Shown piece by piece: positions 8,709 to 18,018 of a stretch of 64,000 nt of DNA. The stretch comes from Mitsuaria chitosanitabida ATCC BAA-476 = NBRC 102408. Its GTDB lineage: Bacteria > Pseudomonadota > Gammaproteobacteria > Burkholderiales > Burkholderiaceae_C. Both the position numbers and the translations under genes were made by a program. Position 1 is the stretch's first letter. Each line of letters opens with the position of its first letter. Location: assembly GCF_001598255.1 (NCBI RefSeq), contig NZ_BCYP01000038.1:40875-104874 (forward strand). The letters are read 5' to 3'. The notes beneath the pieces are model-generated. The model had not been told where the DNA came from, did no database searches, and was given only the letters and a program-made list of their open reading frames with translations.

Positions 8709-10063
8709 CGTGCGGCTCCCTTCCGGGTGGCGGGCTTGCGCGCCGCGGGCTTGGCGACGGCCTTCGCCGCCGCCTTCTTCGCGGGCACCTTCTTGGCGGT
8801 CGGCGCTTTCGCGATCGGCTTCTTCGCCGTCGCGGGCTTCGTGGCCACCGGCTTCGGGCTCGGCTTGGCGACGGTCTTCGATGCCGTCTTCTTCACGACA
8901 GCCCCTTTCACGGCGGGCTTCTTCGCCGCGGGCTTCGCGACAGCTCTTGCGATCGGCGCCGCCGGGGCGATCGGCCGTTCGTCGAAACGCAGGGCCTGCT
9001 CGCGCAGCACCAGCGCGCGCAGCCGGCGCTCCTCGCGCTCCTCGGAGAAGCGGGCCTCGCGTTCCTGCTGCTCGCGGGCCTCCTCCTCGGCCTGCGCTTC
9101 CGCGCGGGTCTCGTAGGCCTGGACGATGCGCGCCACCAGCGGATGCCGCACCACGTCCGCACGCGTGAAGCGCGTGATCGCGATGCCATCGACGCCGTCC
9201 AGCACCTGCTCCGCATCGACCAGTCCGCTGGCCATGCCGCGCGGCAGGTCGATCTGGCTGGTGTCGCCGGTCACCACGCACTTGCTGCCGAAGCCGATGC
9301 GGGTGAGGAACATCTTCATCTGCTCGGGCGTCGTGTTCTGCGCCTCGTCCAGGATGACGAAGGCGTGATTCAGCGTCCGGCCGCGCATGAAGGCCAGCGG
9401 CGCGATCTCCAGCTGGCCCTTCTCGAAGGCCTTGGTCACGCGGTCGAAGCCGAGCAGGTCGTAGAGCGCGTCGTACAGCGGGCGCAGATAGGGGTCGACC
9501 TTCTGCGTCAGGTCGCCGGGCAGGAAGCCCAGGCGCTCGCCGGCCTCCACGGCCGGACGCGTCAGGATGATGCGCTGCACCGACGAGCGCTCCAGCGCAT
9601 CCACCGCGCAGGCCACCGCCAGGAAGGTCTTGCCCGTACCGGCCGGCCCGATGCCGAAGCTGATGTCGTGCGACAGGATGCGGCGCAGGTACTCGTGCTG
9701 GTTGGGCGTGCGGCCGGCCAGGTCGGCGCGGCGCGTGCGCAGCACGACGTGGCCCTCGGCGTCGACATCACCCGGCGCGCCGCCGGCGCGCATCGGCGCG
9801 GCCACGTCGTTGGCCGCCTCGACGATGGCCAGCCGCAGGCTCTCGCCCGGGATGGCGCGATCGGCGCGCGCGTACATCGCCTCCAGCAGGACCAGCGTCC
9901 GCTGGGCCGCGGCGCGCTCGCCCTCGATGTTGAAGTGCTCGGCGCGATGGGTGATGCGCACCGACAGGGCCGCCTCGATCTGGCGGAGATGCTCGTCCAA
10001 CGGGCCGCACAGATGGGACAGGCGGCGGTTGTCGGCGGGGGTGAAAGCGTGGCGCAGGTTCAA
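8705..10063 (-). CDS. ybeZ: PhoH-like ATPase (YbeZ) with long Lys/Ala/Pro tail
   Basis: A 452-residue PhoH-family NTPase. It has an N-terminal KH-like region, Walker A GPAGTGKT at 139-146, a [20 protein letters not shown] segment and Walker [11 protein letters not shown]. It associates with YbeY in ribosome or RNA metabolism. The conserved core ends near residue 330; a charged coiled-coil-like stretch of Glu/Arg repeats follows, then about 85 residues built almost only of K, A, P, T and V with AAKKPA-like units, resembling histone H1-like tails. Such tails are common in Burkholderiales nucleic-acid-binding proteins and may bind RNA. It is translationally coupled to ybeY by a 4-nt overlap. Confidence 0.93.
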   Translation of the reverse strand: MNLRHAFTPADNRRLSHLCGPLDEHLRQIEAALSVRITHRAEHFNIEGERAAAQRTLVLLEAMYARADRAIPGESLRLAIVEAANDVAAPMRAGGAPGDVDAEGHVVLRTRRADLAGRTPNQHEYLRRILSHDISFGIGPAGTGKTFLAVACAVDALERSSVQRIILTRPAVEAGERLGFLPGDLTQKVDPYLRPLYDALYDLLGFDRVTKAFEKGQLEIAPLAFMRGRTLNHAFVILDEAQNTTPEQMKMFLTRIGFGSKCVVTGDTSQIDLPRGMASGLVDAEQVLDGVDGIAITRFTRADVVRHPLVARIVQAYETRAEAQAEEEAREQQEREARFSEEREERRLRALVLREQALRFDERPIAPAAPIARAVAKPAAKKPAVKGAVVKKTASKTVAKPSPKPVATKPATAKKPIAKAPTAKKVPAKKAAAKAVAKPAARKPATRKGAAR

Positions 10064-10155
10064 GGCGGCACGGGCTCCGTATTCAGGGGGGTTGAGGGCG
10101 GTATTGTCGCGCGCGGACGCGCCGCGCGCTGGTCGTCACTGCACAATCGCCCCCC

Positions 10156-11658
10156 ATGCAGCGGACCACAGAACAACAAGGGACTCCAGGGATGGACCCG
10201 CGGGAGGCGGGCCCGACCAGCACGATCGACGGATCGGTGCTCGCGCCCCGCGCGGCGCGCGGCGGCAGCAACGCCGTCGCGCTGGCCTGCGGCATCGCCG
10301 CGACGCTCGCGCTGATCGCGCCGACCTGCCTGGCGCAGGCGGCCGCCGACGCTCCCCCCGGCTCGCCGAACCGCTGGGCCCTGGTCGCCTCGCAACTGGG
10401 CTACGGCCTGCAATCGGCGCTGGTGCTGATGGCATTCGTGCTGGGTCTGCTGATCTGGCAACGCCGCGCGCAACGGCACATCGCCTGGTTGCTGGCACTG
10501 ATGCCGGGCTGGGTGCTCATGGTCGGCCTGGCCCGGCTGACCCCCTGGCCGGCGGCCATCGCCGTCGTGCTCGCGCCCTGGCTGCTGTGGTGCGGCGTCC
10601 ATTACCTGATGCGACGGCTGCGCCGGCGCGACCGCCGCCTGCACCGCGCGCTGCTGGCGCAGGCGGTGCTCTTCCCGATCGCGCTGCTGCTGCCCGTCCC
10701 GAGCGCGCAGATCGCCGCCTTCGCCCTGTGGTGGCTGGGTGCGCAACTGCTGATCGCGATGGCCTGGCATGTCTGGCATCTCTGGCAGGACATGTTCCTG
10801 CCCACGCTCGAGGAGCGCTATCCGCGCGCCGACTTCGCCCTGAGCTGCGGCCTGATCGGCCTGGGCGCGCTGGCCGTGCTGGCGGCCTGGCTGCTGCCGG
10901 GCAGCGGATTGGCGAGCGTCCTGGGCCCGCTGGCGCTGATCGGGATGGGGCTGCACCGCGTGCGCGACTTCGCCCGGGCGCTGACGCAATCCGAGCTGGC
11001 CGTGCTGCAAGGCGAGCTCCGCCTGCAGGAGCGCATCGCCGAGCTGGAGCGCCACTTCGACCAGGTCGCCGAGGCCAAGCTCGAGCAGGTCACCGAGCGC
11101 GAGCGCAAGCGCATCGCCGCCGACCTGCACGACGACCTGGGCGCCAAGCTGCTCACCATCGTCCACACCAGCGAATCGGACCGCATCTCCACCCTGGCCC
11201 GCGAGGCGCTGGAGGAGATGCGCCTGTCCGTGCGCGGGCTGACCGGCAAGCCGGTGGTGCTGCTGGACGCGCTGGGCGACTGGCGCGCCGAGGTGGTGTC
11301 GCGGCTGGCCCAGGCCAACATCCTGGCCGAATGGAAGTCCCCGGCCGAGGACATCGAGCACACCTTCCCCGCCCGCGCCTACGTCCAGACCACCCGCATC
11401 CTGCGGGAGTCGGTCAGCAACATCATCAAGCACTCGGGCGCGACGCACTGCGTGATCAGCTGCTCGGCGCAGGACGGCTACTTCTCGGTGGTGATCCAGG
11501 ACAACGGCCAGGGCATCCCGCTGGAGCTCGAGGGTCGCCTGGACAAGGGACATGGCATGGCCAGCATGAAGGCGCGCGCCAAGCAGATGCACGGCCAGTG
11601 CCTGGTCGAGTCCGGCCCCGGCTGGGGCACGGTGATCCGCCTGACCATCCCGCTCTGA
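10156..11658 (+). CDS. membrane sensor histidine kinase (NarX-like, HisKA_3)
   Basis: A 500-residue sensor kinase. Residues 40 to about 310 hold roughly seven hydrophobic segments, resembling a multi-helix membrane sensor rather than a periplasmic domain. A coiled-coil linker leads to the HisKA_3 dimerisation box ERERKRIAADLHDDLGAKL with phospho-acceptor H325. The HATPase_c domain has the N-box (LRESVSNIIKHSG), DNGQGIP and GHGMASMKARA. It presumably phosphorylates the LuxR-type regulator encoded 217 nt downstream. The ligand is unknown; no heme, PAS or GAF motif was seen. The ATG at 10156 is tentative because the first 40 residues are not hydrophobic; an internal start at residue 13 is possible. 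Confidence 0.85.
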   Translation: MQRTTEQQGTPGMDPREAGPTSTIDGSVLAPRAARGGSNAVALACGIAATLALIAPTCLAQAAADAPPGSPNRWALVASQLGYGLQSALVLMAFVLGLLIWQRRAQRHIAWLLALMPGWVLMVGLARLTPWPAAIAVVLAPWLLWCGVHYLMRRLRRRDRRLHRALLAQAVLFPIALLLPVPSAQIAAFALWWLGAQLLIAMAWHVWHLWQDMFLPTLEERYPRADFALSCGLIGLGALAVLAAWLLPGSGLASVLGPLALIGMGLHRVRDFARALTQSELAVLQGELRLQERIAELERHFDQVAEAKLEQVTERERKRIAADLHDDLGAKLLTIVHTSESDRISTLAREALEEMRLSVRGLTGKPVVLLDALGDWRAEVVSRLAQANILAEWKSPAEDIEHTFPARAYVQTTRILRESVSNIIKHSGATHCVISCSAQDGYFSVVIQDNGQGIPLELEGRLDKGHGMASMKARAKQMHGQCLVESGPGWGTVIRLTIPL

Positions 11659-11875
11659 TCCGCGACCACCGGCGCGGCAAGCCCGCGCCCATCGCCGATC
11701 GCGGCGGCCGGGCGCCGCCCGCGCCGGCGGGAAATGGCCCGGGGCGTGATCCATTGCCGGGCGCGCCACACTCGGGCGTTGATCGGGATGGTCAGCCCGC
11801 CCGGAAAGCCGTACCGTTGCAAACACCCGCCAGCTTTCCTGTGGCTGTCGCTTTCCTGAGCAAGAATCCCGCGCC

Positions 11876-12529
11876 ATGAACCACATCCTGCTGCTCGAAG
11901 ACATTCCCGAAATCCGCGCCTGGCTCAAGGTCCTGGTGAAACAGGTCTTCGCCAACGCGGTCGTCACCGAGTGCTCGCGCGTGCAGGACGCGCTGCAGCA
12001 GGTCAACTCGCAGCGCTTCACGCTGGCGCTGCTGGACCTGGGTCTGCCCGACGGCTCCGGCGTGGACGTGATCTCAGCGCTGCGCGAGAAGCAACCCGAA
12101 GTCCAATCCGTCATCGTCACCATCCACGACGACGACGAGCACCTCTTCCCCGCGCTGCAGGCCGGCGCCTTCGGCTACCTGCTCAAGGAACAGTCGCGCG
12201 AACTGCTCGTCGAGCAGCTTCAGCGCATCAGCCAGGGCGAGCCGCCGCTGTCTCCGTCGATCGCCCGCAAGGTCATCGCCTACTTCACCTCGCAGCGTCG
12301 CCCGCAGGCGGCGCAGGTGCTGCACGAGGTCTCGCTGACCGACCGCGAGACCGAGGTCCTGCTGCGCGTGGCCAAGGGCTTCACGCTGCCGGAGATTGGC
12401 GTGCAGCTGGGCCTGTCGCGCCACACCATCGCCGACTACGTCAAGCAGATCTACCGCAAGCTCAACGTGAGCTCGCGCGCCGAGGCCGCGCTCGAAGCGC
12501 AACGCCTGGGCCTGTTCGGCCGGAACTGA
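11876..12529 (+). CDS. NarL/FixJ-family response regulator
   Basis: A 217-residue two-domain regulator. The receiver domain has the acidic pair E8/D9, phospho-acceptor D54 (LALLDLGLPDGSG) and a conserved lysine in YLLKEQ. The output is a LuxR-type helix-turn-helix (SLTDRETEVLLRVAKGFTLPEIGVQLGLSRHTIADYVKQIYRKLNV, in pieces), which binds DNA when phosphorylated. It is the obvious partner of the kinase just upstream on the same strand. The targets are unknown. Homology is secure from the motifs, but the biological signal is not visible. Confidence 0.92.
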   Translation: MNHILLLEDIPEIRAWLKVLVKQVFANAVVTECSRVQDALQQVNSQRFTLALLDLGLPDGSGVDVISALREKQPEVQSVIVTIHDDDEHLFPALQAGAFGYLLKEQSRELLVEQLQRISQGEPPLSPSIARKVIAYFTSQRRPQAAQVLHEVSLTDRETEVLLRVAKGFTLPEIGVQLGLSRHTIADYVKQIYRKLNVSSRAEAALEAQRLGLFGRN

Positions 12530-12627
12530 GGCAGCCCGGTCCGCCCGCGCGCGGACCCGGGAAAATACTGGACAAACATCCAGCAAAATCCGCTCGACGC
12601 CTCGCCGAACGCGGATAATCCGCGCCC

Positions 12628-13197
12628 ATGATCGGCAAGCTCAGCGGCGTCATCGCGGAAAAATCGCCCCCGCAGGTCCTCATCGACGTGCAAGGCGTCG
12701 GCTACGAAGTCGACGTCCCCATGAGCACCTTCTTCAACCTGCCGGGCCTCGGTGAGAAGACCTCGCTGCTGACCCACCTGAGCATCCGCGAGGACGCCCA
12801 CGTCCTCTTCGGCTTCCTCACCGCCGAGGAACGCAACACCTTCCGCCTGCTGATCAAGATCAGCGGCGTCGGCCCGAAGATGGCGCTGTCCCTGCTGTCG
12901 GGCATGTCGGTGGGCGACCTGGCACAGACCGTCGCGAAGCAGGAAGCCGGCCGCCTGGTGAAGGTGCCCGGCATCGGCAAGAAGACCGCGGAGCGTCTGC
13001 TGCTGGAGCTCAAGGGCAAGCTCAGCCCGGATCTGGCGCTGCCGGTCTCGGTGGCCAACGACGCGCAGGCCGACATCCTGCAGGCGCTGGTCGCCCTGGG
13101 CTACAGCGAGAAGGAAGCGGGCACCGCGCTCAAGTCCCTGCCGCCGGATGTCGGTGTCAGCGAGGGCATCAAGCTCGCGATGAAGCACCTGTCGTGA
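12628..13197 (+). CDS. ruvA: Holliday junction DNA helicase RuvA
   Basis: A 189-residue RuvA that binds Holliday junctions as a tetramer and loads RuvB. The N-terminal OB fold ([28 protein letters not shown]), two helix-hairpin-helix motifs ([15 protein letters not shown] and [16 protein letters not shown]) and the C-terminal RuvB-binding UBA-like domain ([15 protein letters not shown]) are all present. It is followed after 31 nt by ruvB. The ruvC gene is not in the window. Confidence 0.98.
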   Translation: MIGKLSGVIAEKSPPQVLIDVQGVGYEVDVPMSTFFNLPGLGEKTSLLTHLSIREDAHVLFGFLTAEERNTFRLLIKISGVGPKMALSLLSGMSVGDLAQTVAKQEAGRLVKVPGIGKKTAERLLLELKGKLSPDLALPVSVANDAQADILQALVALGYSEKEAGTALKSLPPDVGVSEGIKLAMKHLS

Positions 13198-13228
13198 CCC
13201 GCCGCGCGCCGCCGCACAATCCCTCGCC

Positions 13229-14290
13229 ATGAGCATCCAGACCGACGACTTCACCCCGCGCCCGCAGCAGGCACGGCTGATCAGCGCGCAGCCGGCCTCG
13301 CCCAACGAGGACGCGATCGAACGCGCGTTGCGGCCCAAGCTGCTCGACGAGTACGTCGGCCAGGCGAAGGCGCGCGAGCAGCTGGAGATCTTCATCGGTG
13401 CCGCGAAGAAGCGCGGCGAGGCGCTCGATCACGTGCTGCTCTTCGGCCCGCCCGGCCTGGGCAAGACCACGCTGAGCCACATCGTCGCCGCCGAACTGGG
13501 CGTCAATCTGCGCCAGACCAGCGGACCGGTACTGGAGAAGCCCAAGGACCTGGCCGCCATCCTCACCAACCTCGAGCGCAACGACGTGCTCTTCATCGAC
13601 GAGATCCACCGGCTCTCGCCCGTCGTCGAGGAAATCCTGTATCCGGCGCTCGAGGACTACCAGATCGACATCATGATCGGCGAGGGCCCGGCGGCGCGCT
13701 CGATCAAGCTGGACCTGCAGCCTTTCACCCTGGTCGGCGCGACCACGCGGGCCGGCATGCTGACCAACCCGCTGCGCGATCGCTTCGGCATCGTGGCGCG
13801 GCTGGAGTTCTACACCTCGGAGGAGCTGCAGCGCATCGTGACGCGCTCGGCCCAGCTGCTGGGCGCGGCCATCGAGCCGGCCGGCGCGCTGGAAGTGGCG
13901 CGGCGCTCGCGCGGCACGCCGCGGATCGCCAACCGGCTGCTGCGCCGGGTGCGCGACTACGCCGAGGTGAAGGCCGACGGCACCATCACCCGCACGATCG
14001 CGGAGAAGGCCCTGGCCATGCTGGACGTCGATCCGCTGGGCTTCGACCTGATGGACCGCAAGCTGCTGGAGGCGGTGGTGCACCGCTTCGACGGCGGCCC
14101 GGTCGGGCTGGACAACGTGGCGGCCGCCATCGGCGAGGAGCCCGGCACCATCGAGGACGTGATCGAGCCCTACCTGATCCAGCAAGGCTTCCTGCAGCGC
14201 ACGCCGCGGGGACGCATCGCGACGCTGGCCGCGTACCGGCACCTGGGCGTCGCCCCGCCCAAGCAGGCGGGGCAGTTGTTCGACGAATAG
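13229..14290 (+). CDS. ruvB: Holliday junction branch migration ATPase RuvB
   Basis: A 353-residue AAA+ ATPase that drives branch migration with RuvA. Walker A GPPGLGKT lies at 73-80 and Walker B in [10 protein letters not shown]. The presensor hairpin, sensor 1 (LVGATTRAG) and the C-terminal winged-helix domain with [15 protein letters not shown] and TPRGR are intact. It is the normal length and belongs to the ruvAB operon. Confidence 0.98.
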   Translation: MSIQTDDFTPRPQQARLISAQPASPNEDAIERALRPKLLDEYVGQAKAREQLEIFIGAAKKRGEALDHVLLFGPPGLGKTTLSHIVAAELGVNLRQTSGPVLEKPKDLAAILTNLERNDVLFIDEIHRLSPVVEEILYPALEDYQIDIMIGEGPAARSIKLDLQPFTLVGATTRAGMLTNPLRDRFGIVARLEFYTSEELQRIVTRSAQLLGAAIEPAGALEVARRSRGTPRIANRLLRRVRDYAEVKADGTITRTIAEKALAMLDVDPLGFDLMDRKLLEAVVHRFDGGPVGLDNVAAAIGEEPGTIEDVIEPYLIQQGFLQRTPRGRIATLAAYRHLGVAPPKQAGQLFDE

Positions 14291-14386
14291 GCTGGGGTCT
14301 CAGCGAGCGGGCCATGCGGGCCCGCCCATCGATGCCTTCACCGTCGGCCGCGGTGGCGCCGCCCATGAACGCGACAGGCCAAAGAA

Positions 14387-14410
14387 AAAGGCGCTCCGAA
14401 GAGCGCCTTT
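14387..14410 (-). terminator. terminator of the porin gene (bidirectional)
   Basis: A 10-bp stem AAAGGCGCTC / GAGCGCCTTT with tetraloop CGAA. On the minus strand it is followed by TTC and TTT, 20 bases after the porin stop (14431). It can also stop transcription from ruvB. Confidence 0.75.
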
Positions 14411-14430
14411 GTCGTTCCTGATCCGGAGGA

Positions 14431-15384
14431 TCAGAAGTTGTGGCGAACGCCCAGAGCGAAGGAGTTCAGGTCGTCGCGCTTGTTGGCCGTGGTCGCATCG
14501 ACCGCCGTGTAGAAGGCGTAGACCTTGGTGCGCTTGCTCAGGTTGTAGTTGTAGGCCAGCGTGTACTGCTTGCCGCCGTTGCGACCACCGTTGAACGAGT
14601 AGGCGCCGGCCTTGGTGCCGCCGACGTTCAGGTGGAATTCCGACTGGCCCAGCGTGTACATCACGGCGGCACGGCCGATCCAGCGCGCGTCCTTCACGCC
14701 TGCGGGCGCGTTGCCCGCTTCTTCGCGCTGCGCGTAGCCGCCGAAGGTGAAGGCGCCCAGTTCGTACAGGCCGCGGATCGCGTACTGCTTGGCCGGGCCT
14801 TGCTTGCTGTAGCCGGCGCCCAGGTGCATCGGGCCCTGGTCGTAGTTCAGCGCGACGTCGTAGCCACGGGGATCCACGCCCTCGCCGGCGTGCACGGTGA
14901 ACTCACCGTTGAAGCCGTTGATGTTGGGGGTGAAGTAGCCGACCTTGTTGGTCTGCGTGAAGCCGGCGCCGGAGTACAGCTTGTCTTCCGAGGTGCCGGT
15001 GTCGTGGTTGTGCATCGACACGTAGTCGGCGGTGGCGTAGTACGAGCCCGGGGTCCAGCGGCCCAGACGGATCGCGCCGAAGTCGTTGCTGCCGATCTGC
15101 ACGCTGGCTTCACGGTTCCAGAACGCGGGGTTGGTCTGCTTGCCGTCGTCGGAGTTCAGGCCGTGTTCCAGCGCGAAGCTGGCCTTCAGACCGCCGCCCA
15201 GGTCTTCGGTGCCCTTGAAGCCCAGACGCGAGTTGTTGTTGATCACGGAGGCGACGCGGTCGCCGTTGCCGGTCTTGATGCTCTCGACCGAGGTGTTCAG
15301 TCGGCCCCACAGCGTGACCGAGCTCTGGGCGAAAACGGGAGCGGAGAGCGCCGCGATGGCAGCTGCAATGGCAATCTTTTTCAT
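14431..15384 (-). CDS. Gram-negative trimeric porin (Burkholderia type)
   Basis: A 317-residue outer-membrane general porin. The signal peptide MKKIAIAAAIAALSAPVFA is followed by QSSVTLWGRLNTSVE, the typical first strand of betaproteobacterial porins, and the protein ends in the BAM recognition residue F (ALGVRHNF). The motif NNNSRLGFKGTEDLGGGLKA is characteristic of the family, and alternating beta strands continue throughout. It allows diffusion of small solutes. It is shorter than many homologues (about 340-380), probably by loop shortening rather than truncation because both ends are intact. A terminator follows it, and it appears to be monocistronic. Confidence 0.95.
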   Translation of the reverse strand: MKKIAIAAAIAALSAPVFAQSSVTLWGRLNTSVESIKTGNGDRVASVINNNSRLGFKGTEDLGGGLKASFALEHGLNSDDGKQTNPAFWNREASVQIGSNDFGAIRLGRWTPGSYYATADYVSMHNHDTGTSEDKLYSGAGFTQTNKVGYFTPNINGFNGEFTVHAGEGVDPRGYDVALNYDQGPMHLGAGYSKQGPAKQYAIRGLYELGAFTFGGYAQREEAGNAPAGVKDARWIGRAAVMYTLGQSEFHLNVGGTKAGAYSFNGGRNGGKQYTLAYNYNLSKRTKVYAFYTAVDATTANKRDDLNSFALGVRHNF

Positions 15385-15521
15385 GTCCACCTTCGTGTGT
15401 TGGAGGTTTCGGCCAGGTAAATCTGGCGCTTCGGGCGTTGGGTGTACTGCAGGGTGTGCGGAGTATAGAAGTGCGATGCACGCCCCCATGACGCCCGACG
15501 CGAAATCGCAACAGTTCCCCG

Positions 15522-16607
15522 TTAGGGGTGTCCCCGGGTGGACGACGAGGGACTTGGAGTGAGCAGGCGCGCGGTCAGCGCCTGGCCGGCGAGCAGCCCG
15601 GCGAGCACGCCCAGCTGGGCCATGGGCCCGAGCCGGTGCGCGTTCCAGAGGAACAGCGCGACCCCGCCCAGCAGCGCCACGAAGAGCGCCGCCGCGGCGA
15701 TCCGGTGCGAGGACGGGACCGGCGGGTCGAATAGCGGCCGGGCCCGCGGGTCGTAGCCGGGCGCTATGCGGGCGCCGACGCCGGGCTCCCAGTGGGCCGG
15801 CTCCCACCACAACCGCAGCTTGTCGCGCCAGCGCGGCGTCCGGCGGGCCTTGCGCAGCAGCTTGGCATAGACCTGCACGTTGGCGGTCCACGGATCCCAG
15901 CTGGCGAGCGCGTCACGCGTGCCGTAGACGCAGGGCTCGCGCTCGAGCTCCTCCTGGAACGAACCGAACATCCGGTCCCAGATCACGAGGATCCCGCCGT
16001 AGTTGCGGTCGAGATAGGGGTCGTTGACGGCGTGATGCACGCGGTGGTTGGACGGCGAGCAGAACCAGCGGTCGAACCAGCCCAGCCGCCCGACCTGCTG
16101 GGTGTGGACCCAGAACTGGTAGAGCAGGTCGACCAGCGCCACCACCGCGAAGACCAACGGCGGGAAGCCGAGGATGGCCATCGGGAGGTAGAAGATCCAC
16201 CCGACCAGCCAGCCGCTGCCGGTCTGGCGCAGCGCGGTGGACAGGTTGTAGTCCTCGCTCTGATGGTGCACCGCGTGCGCCGCCCACAGCAGCGCGGTCG
16301 TGTGGCCGAGGCGGTGATGCCAGTAGTAGAGGAAGTCGTAGAGCAGCAGCCCGGTCAGCCAGACCCACCAGGCGCCGGCGTCCAGCCGCATCAGCGCGGC
16401 CCGCTCGAAGACCCAGGTGTAGATGCCCAGCGTGAACAGCTTGGTCAGCACGCCCACCACCTGACTGAGCATGCCCAGGGCGATGCTGCTGACCGCGTCG
16501 TTGAGTCGATAGGTGTCGCGGCCTCGGCGCACGCCGATCCAGTACTCCAGCCCGATCAGGGCGAAGAACACCGGCGTCGCCAGCACGATGATCTGTGCGT
16601 CGGTCAT
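15522..16607 (-). CDS. sterol desaturase / fatty-acid hydroxylase family membrane protein
   Basis: A 361-residue di-iron membrane enzyme of the fatty acid hydroxylase superfamily. The histidine boxes are HHRLGH, HAVHHQS and NHRVHH, with W/YWxHR context (LLYDFLYYWHHRLGH). About four N-terminal membrane helices surround the boxes, and two more occur after residue 300. Members hydroxylate or desaturate lipids such as sterols, sphingoid bases or carotenoids; the bacterial substrate here is unknown. It is a single gene with no clear operon partner. ATG at 16607 gives a normal N-terminal helix. Confidence 0.88.
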   Translation of the reverse strand: MTDAQIIVLATPVFFALIGLEYWIGVRRGRDTYRLNDAVSSIALGMLSQVVGVLTKLFTLGIYTWVFERAALMRLDAGAWWVWLTGLLLYDFLYYWHHRLGHTTALLWAAHAVHHQSEDYNLSTALRQTGSGWLVGWIFYLPMAILGFPPLVFAVVALVDLLYQFWVHTQQVGRLGWFDRWFCSPSNHRVHHAVNDPYLDRNYGGILVIWDRMFGSFQEELEREPCVYGTRDALASWDPWTANVQVYAKLLRKARRTPRWRDKLRLWWEPAHWEPGVGARIAPGYDPRARPLFDPPVPSSHRIAAAALFVALLGGVALFLWNAHRLGPMAQLGVLAGLLAGQALTARLLTPSPSSSTRGHP

Positions 16608-16761
16608 GGGTCTCCTCCAGGGGCGCTCGATGCGGCGCCTCCATTCAGCTCGTCGGTCGTCCGCGCCACGCGCCTCGCCCGCCCCTCCTCGGGGAACGGG
16701 AGCGGGCTCGCGCCCTTGTCGGTCCCGCTGGAGGCGGGTGGACGTCAGGGCGTCGCGGCCC

Positions 16762-17529
16762 TCAGGCCTTCGCGGTCTGCGACGCGGAAGGCATGAAGCC
16801 CGGCACGCCCGGATCGTCCAGCGTCAGGCCGTGCAGATGCTGGTCGTCGTTCCAGCCCACCAGCGTGAAGCCCTGCGGCGAATACAGCAGGCGGTTGACG
16901 CTCGCATTGCCCAGCACCCAGCTGCGCGGCGCCTGCAGGTCGATGCGGGTCGCGGCGCGATAGAGCGCATCCAGCACGCCGCCATGCGCCACGACCGCGA
17001 TCGTCTGGCCCGCGTGGGCGGCGGCCAGCTCCGACACCACGGCGACGACGCGCGCGGACAGCTGATCCAGGCTCTCGCCGCCGGGCGGCCCGAAGCTCGG
17101 ATCGCGACGGCGCCAGCGCAGCGCGTCCTCGGGAGATTCGGCCTCGATCTCGGTCCAGAGCTTGCCCTCATGGATGCCGAAGGCGCGTTCGCGCAGCCGC
17201 TGATCGAGCCGCACCTCGAGGCCGTGCGGCGCCGCCAGATGGCGCGCGGTGACCGCGGCGCGATCCAGGTCGCTCGAGTAGATCGCGTCGATGGGCTGGT
17301 CGGCGAGCGCGGCGCCGAGGCGCTCGGCCTGGCGCTCGCCCAAGGCGTTCAACGGCAGATTCAGGTGGCCTTGAAGCCGGCCCTCGCGATTCCAGGCGGT
17401 CTCGCCATGGCGGATCGCCAGGATCAGCGTGGGGTCGGTGGCGGCGCCGATCGCGGCGCGCCCGGCGTCATCCGCGGGCGCGAGGCTGGCAGGGCTGGCG
17501 GACATCGGGGTCGTCGGGCTGGCCGTCAT
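16762..17529 (-). CDS. histidine phosphatase family protein (phosphoglycerate-mutase-like)
   Basis: A 255-residue branch-1 histidine phosphatase. The RHGETAWN motif places the catalytic histidine at H41. The second histidine is in AVVAHGGVLDALY, and ERAFGIHEG and FGPPGGESLD are typical of cobC/GpmB-like phosphatases. Residues 1-32 are Ala/Ser/Pro-rich and may be partly untranslated; an internal start is possible. The substrate is unknown. Its ATG (17529) directly abuts the stop of the DUF1840 gene, so the two are translationally coupled. Confidence 0.87.
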   Translation of the reverse strand: MTASPTTPMSASPASLAPADDAGRAAIGAATDPTLILAIRHGETAWNREGRLQGHLNLPLNALGERQAERLGAALADQPIDAIYSSDLDRAAVTARHLAAPHGLEVRLDQRLRERAFGIHEGKLWTEIEAESPEDALRWRRRDPSFGPPGGESLDQLSARVVAVVSELAAAHAGQTIAVVAHGGVLDALYRAATRIDLQAPRSWVLGNASVNRLLYSPQGFTLVGWNDDQHLHGLTLDDPGVPGFMPSASQTAKA

Positions 17530-17853
17530 TCAGACGCCCCAGGCCACGTCGGTGCCGGCGGCCTGGGCGGCGCGCATCAACTCCAGCAGCGGCCACAGGC
17601 GCTGGCGCAGCATCACCTCGGGTTGCGGCGGCGGCTTGCGGCCTTCGGCCTCGGCGTCCTTGACGGCGCGCTCGTGGGCCGACTGCTCGTCAGCGATCGC
17701 GGCGTCGCCGCGCGCGATCAGCGCCGGCAGGTCGCCGGCCTGGAAGATGCCCTGGGCGGACGGACTGCGGCCCAGCGCTTGGAGCGCCTGGTCGCCGTGG
17801 GCGGCCAACATGATCACATCGGCGCCGGCCTTCGACTTGAACTTGTACAGCAC
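17530..17853 (-). CDS. DUF1840 family protein, GTG start
   Basis: A 107-residue protein matching DUF1840, a small family found mainly in betaproteobacteria. The start is the characteristic VLYKFKSKAGADVIML segment, followed by QALGRSPSAQGIF and a C-terminal VMLRQRLWPLLELMRAAQAAG. The GTG at 17853 is chosen because GGGAGA lies six bases upstream and because relatives start exactly at LYKFKSK; the in-frame extension to 17973 is Arg/Ser/Pro-rich and unlike the family. Function is unknown. Its stop touches the start of the phosphatase gene. Confidence 0.88.
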   Translation of the reverse strand: MLYKFKSKAGADVIMLAAHGDQALQALGRSPSAQGIFQAGDLPALIARGDAAIADEQSAHERAVKDAEAEGRKPPPQPEVMLRQRLWPLLELMRAAQAAGTDVAWGV

Positions 17854-18018
17854 GCGGGTCTCCCGGCCGTCGACTGCGGCCAAGCGCGCATTGTGCCGCC
17901 GGCTCGCGCGATGCAGTGGAGAGGACTCCCGAGGGGCGAGAGTCGACGGCGAGGGCCGACGACTCGGCCGCATCGGCGGCGGCGCGCCCGTTCACGCCGG
18001 GCCACGACCGATCGGCGC

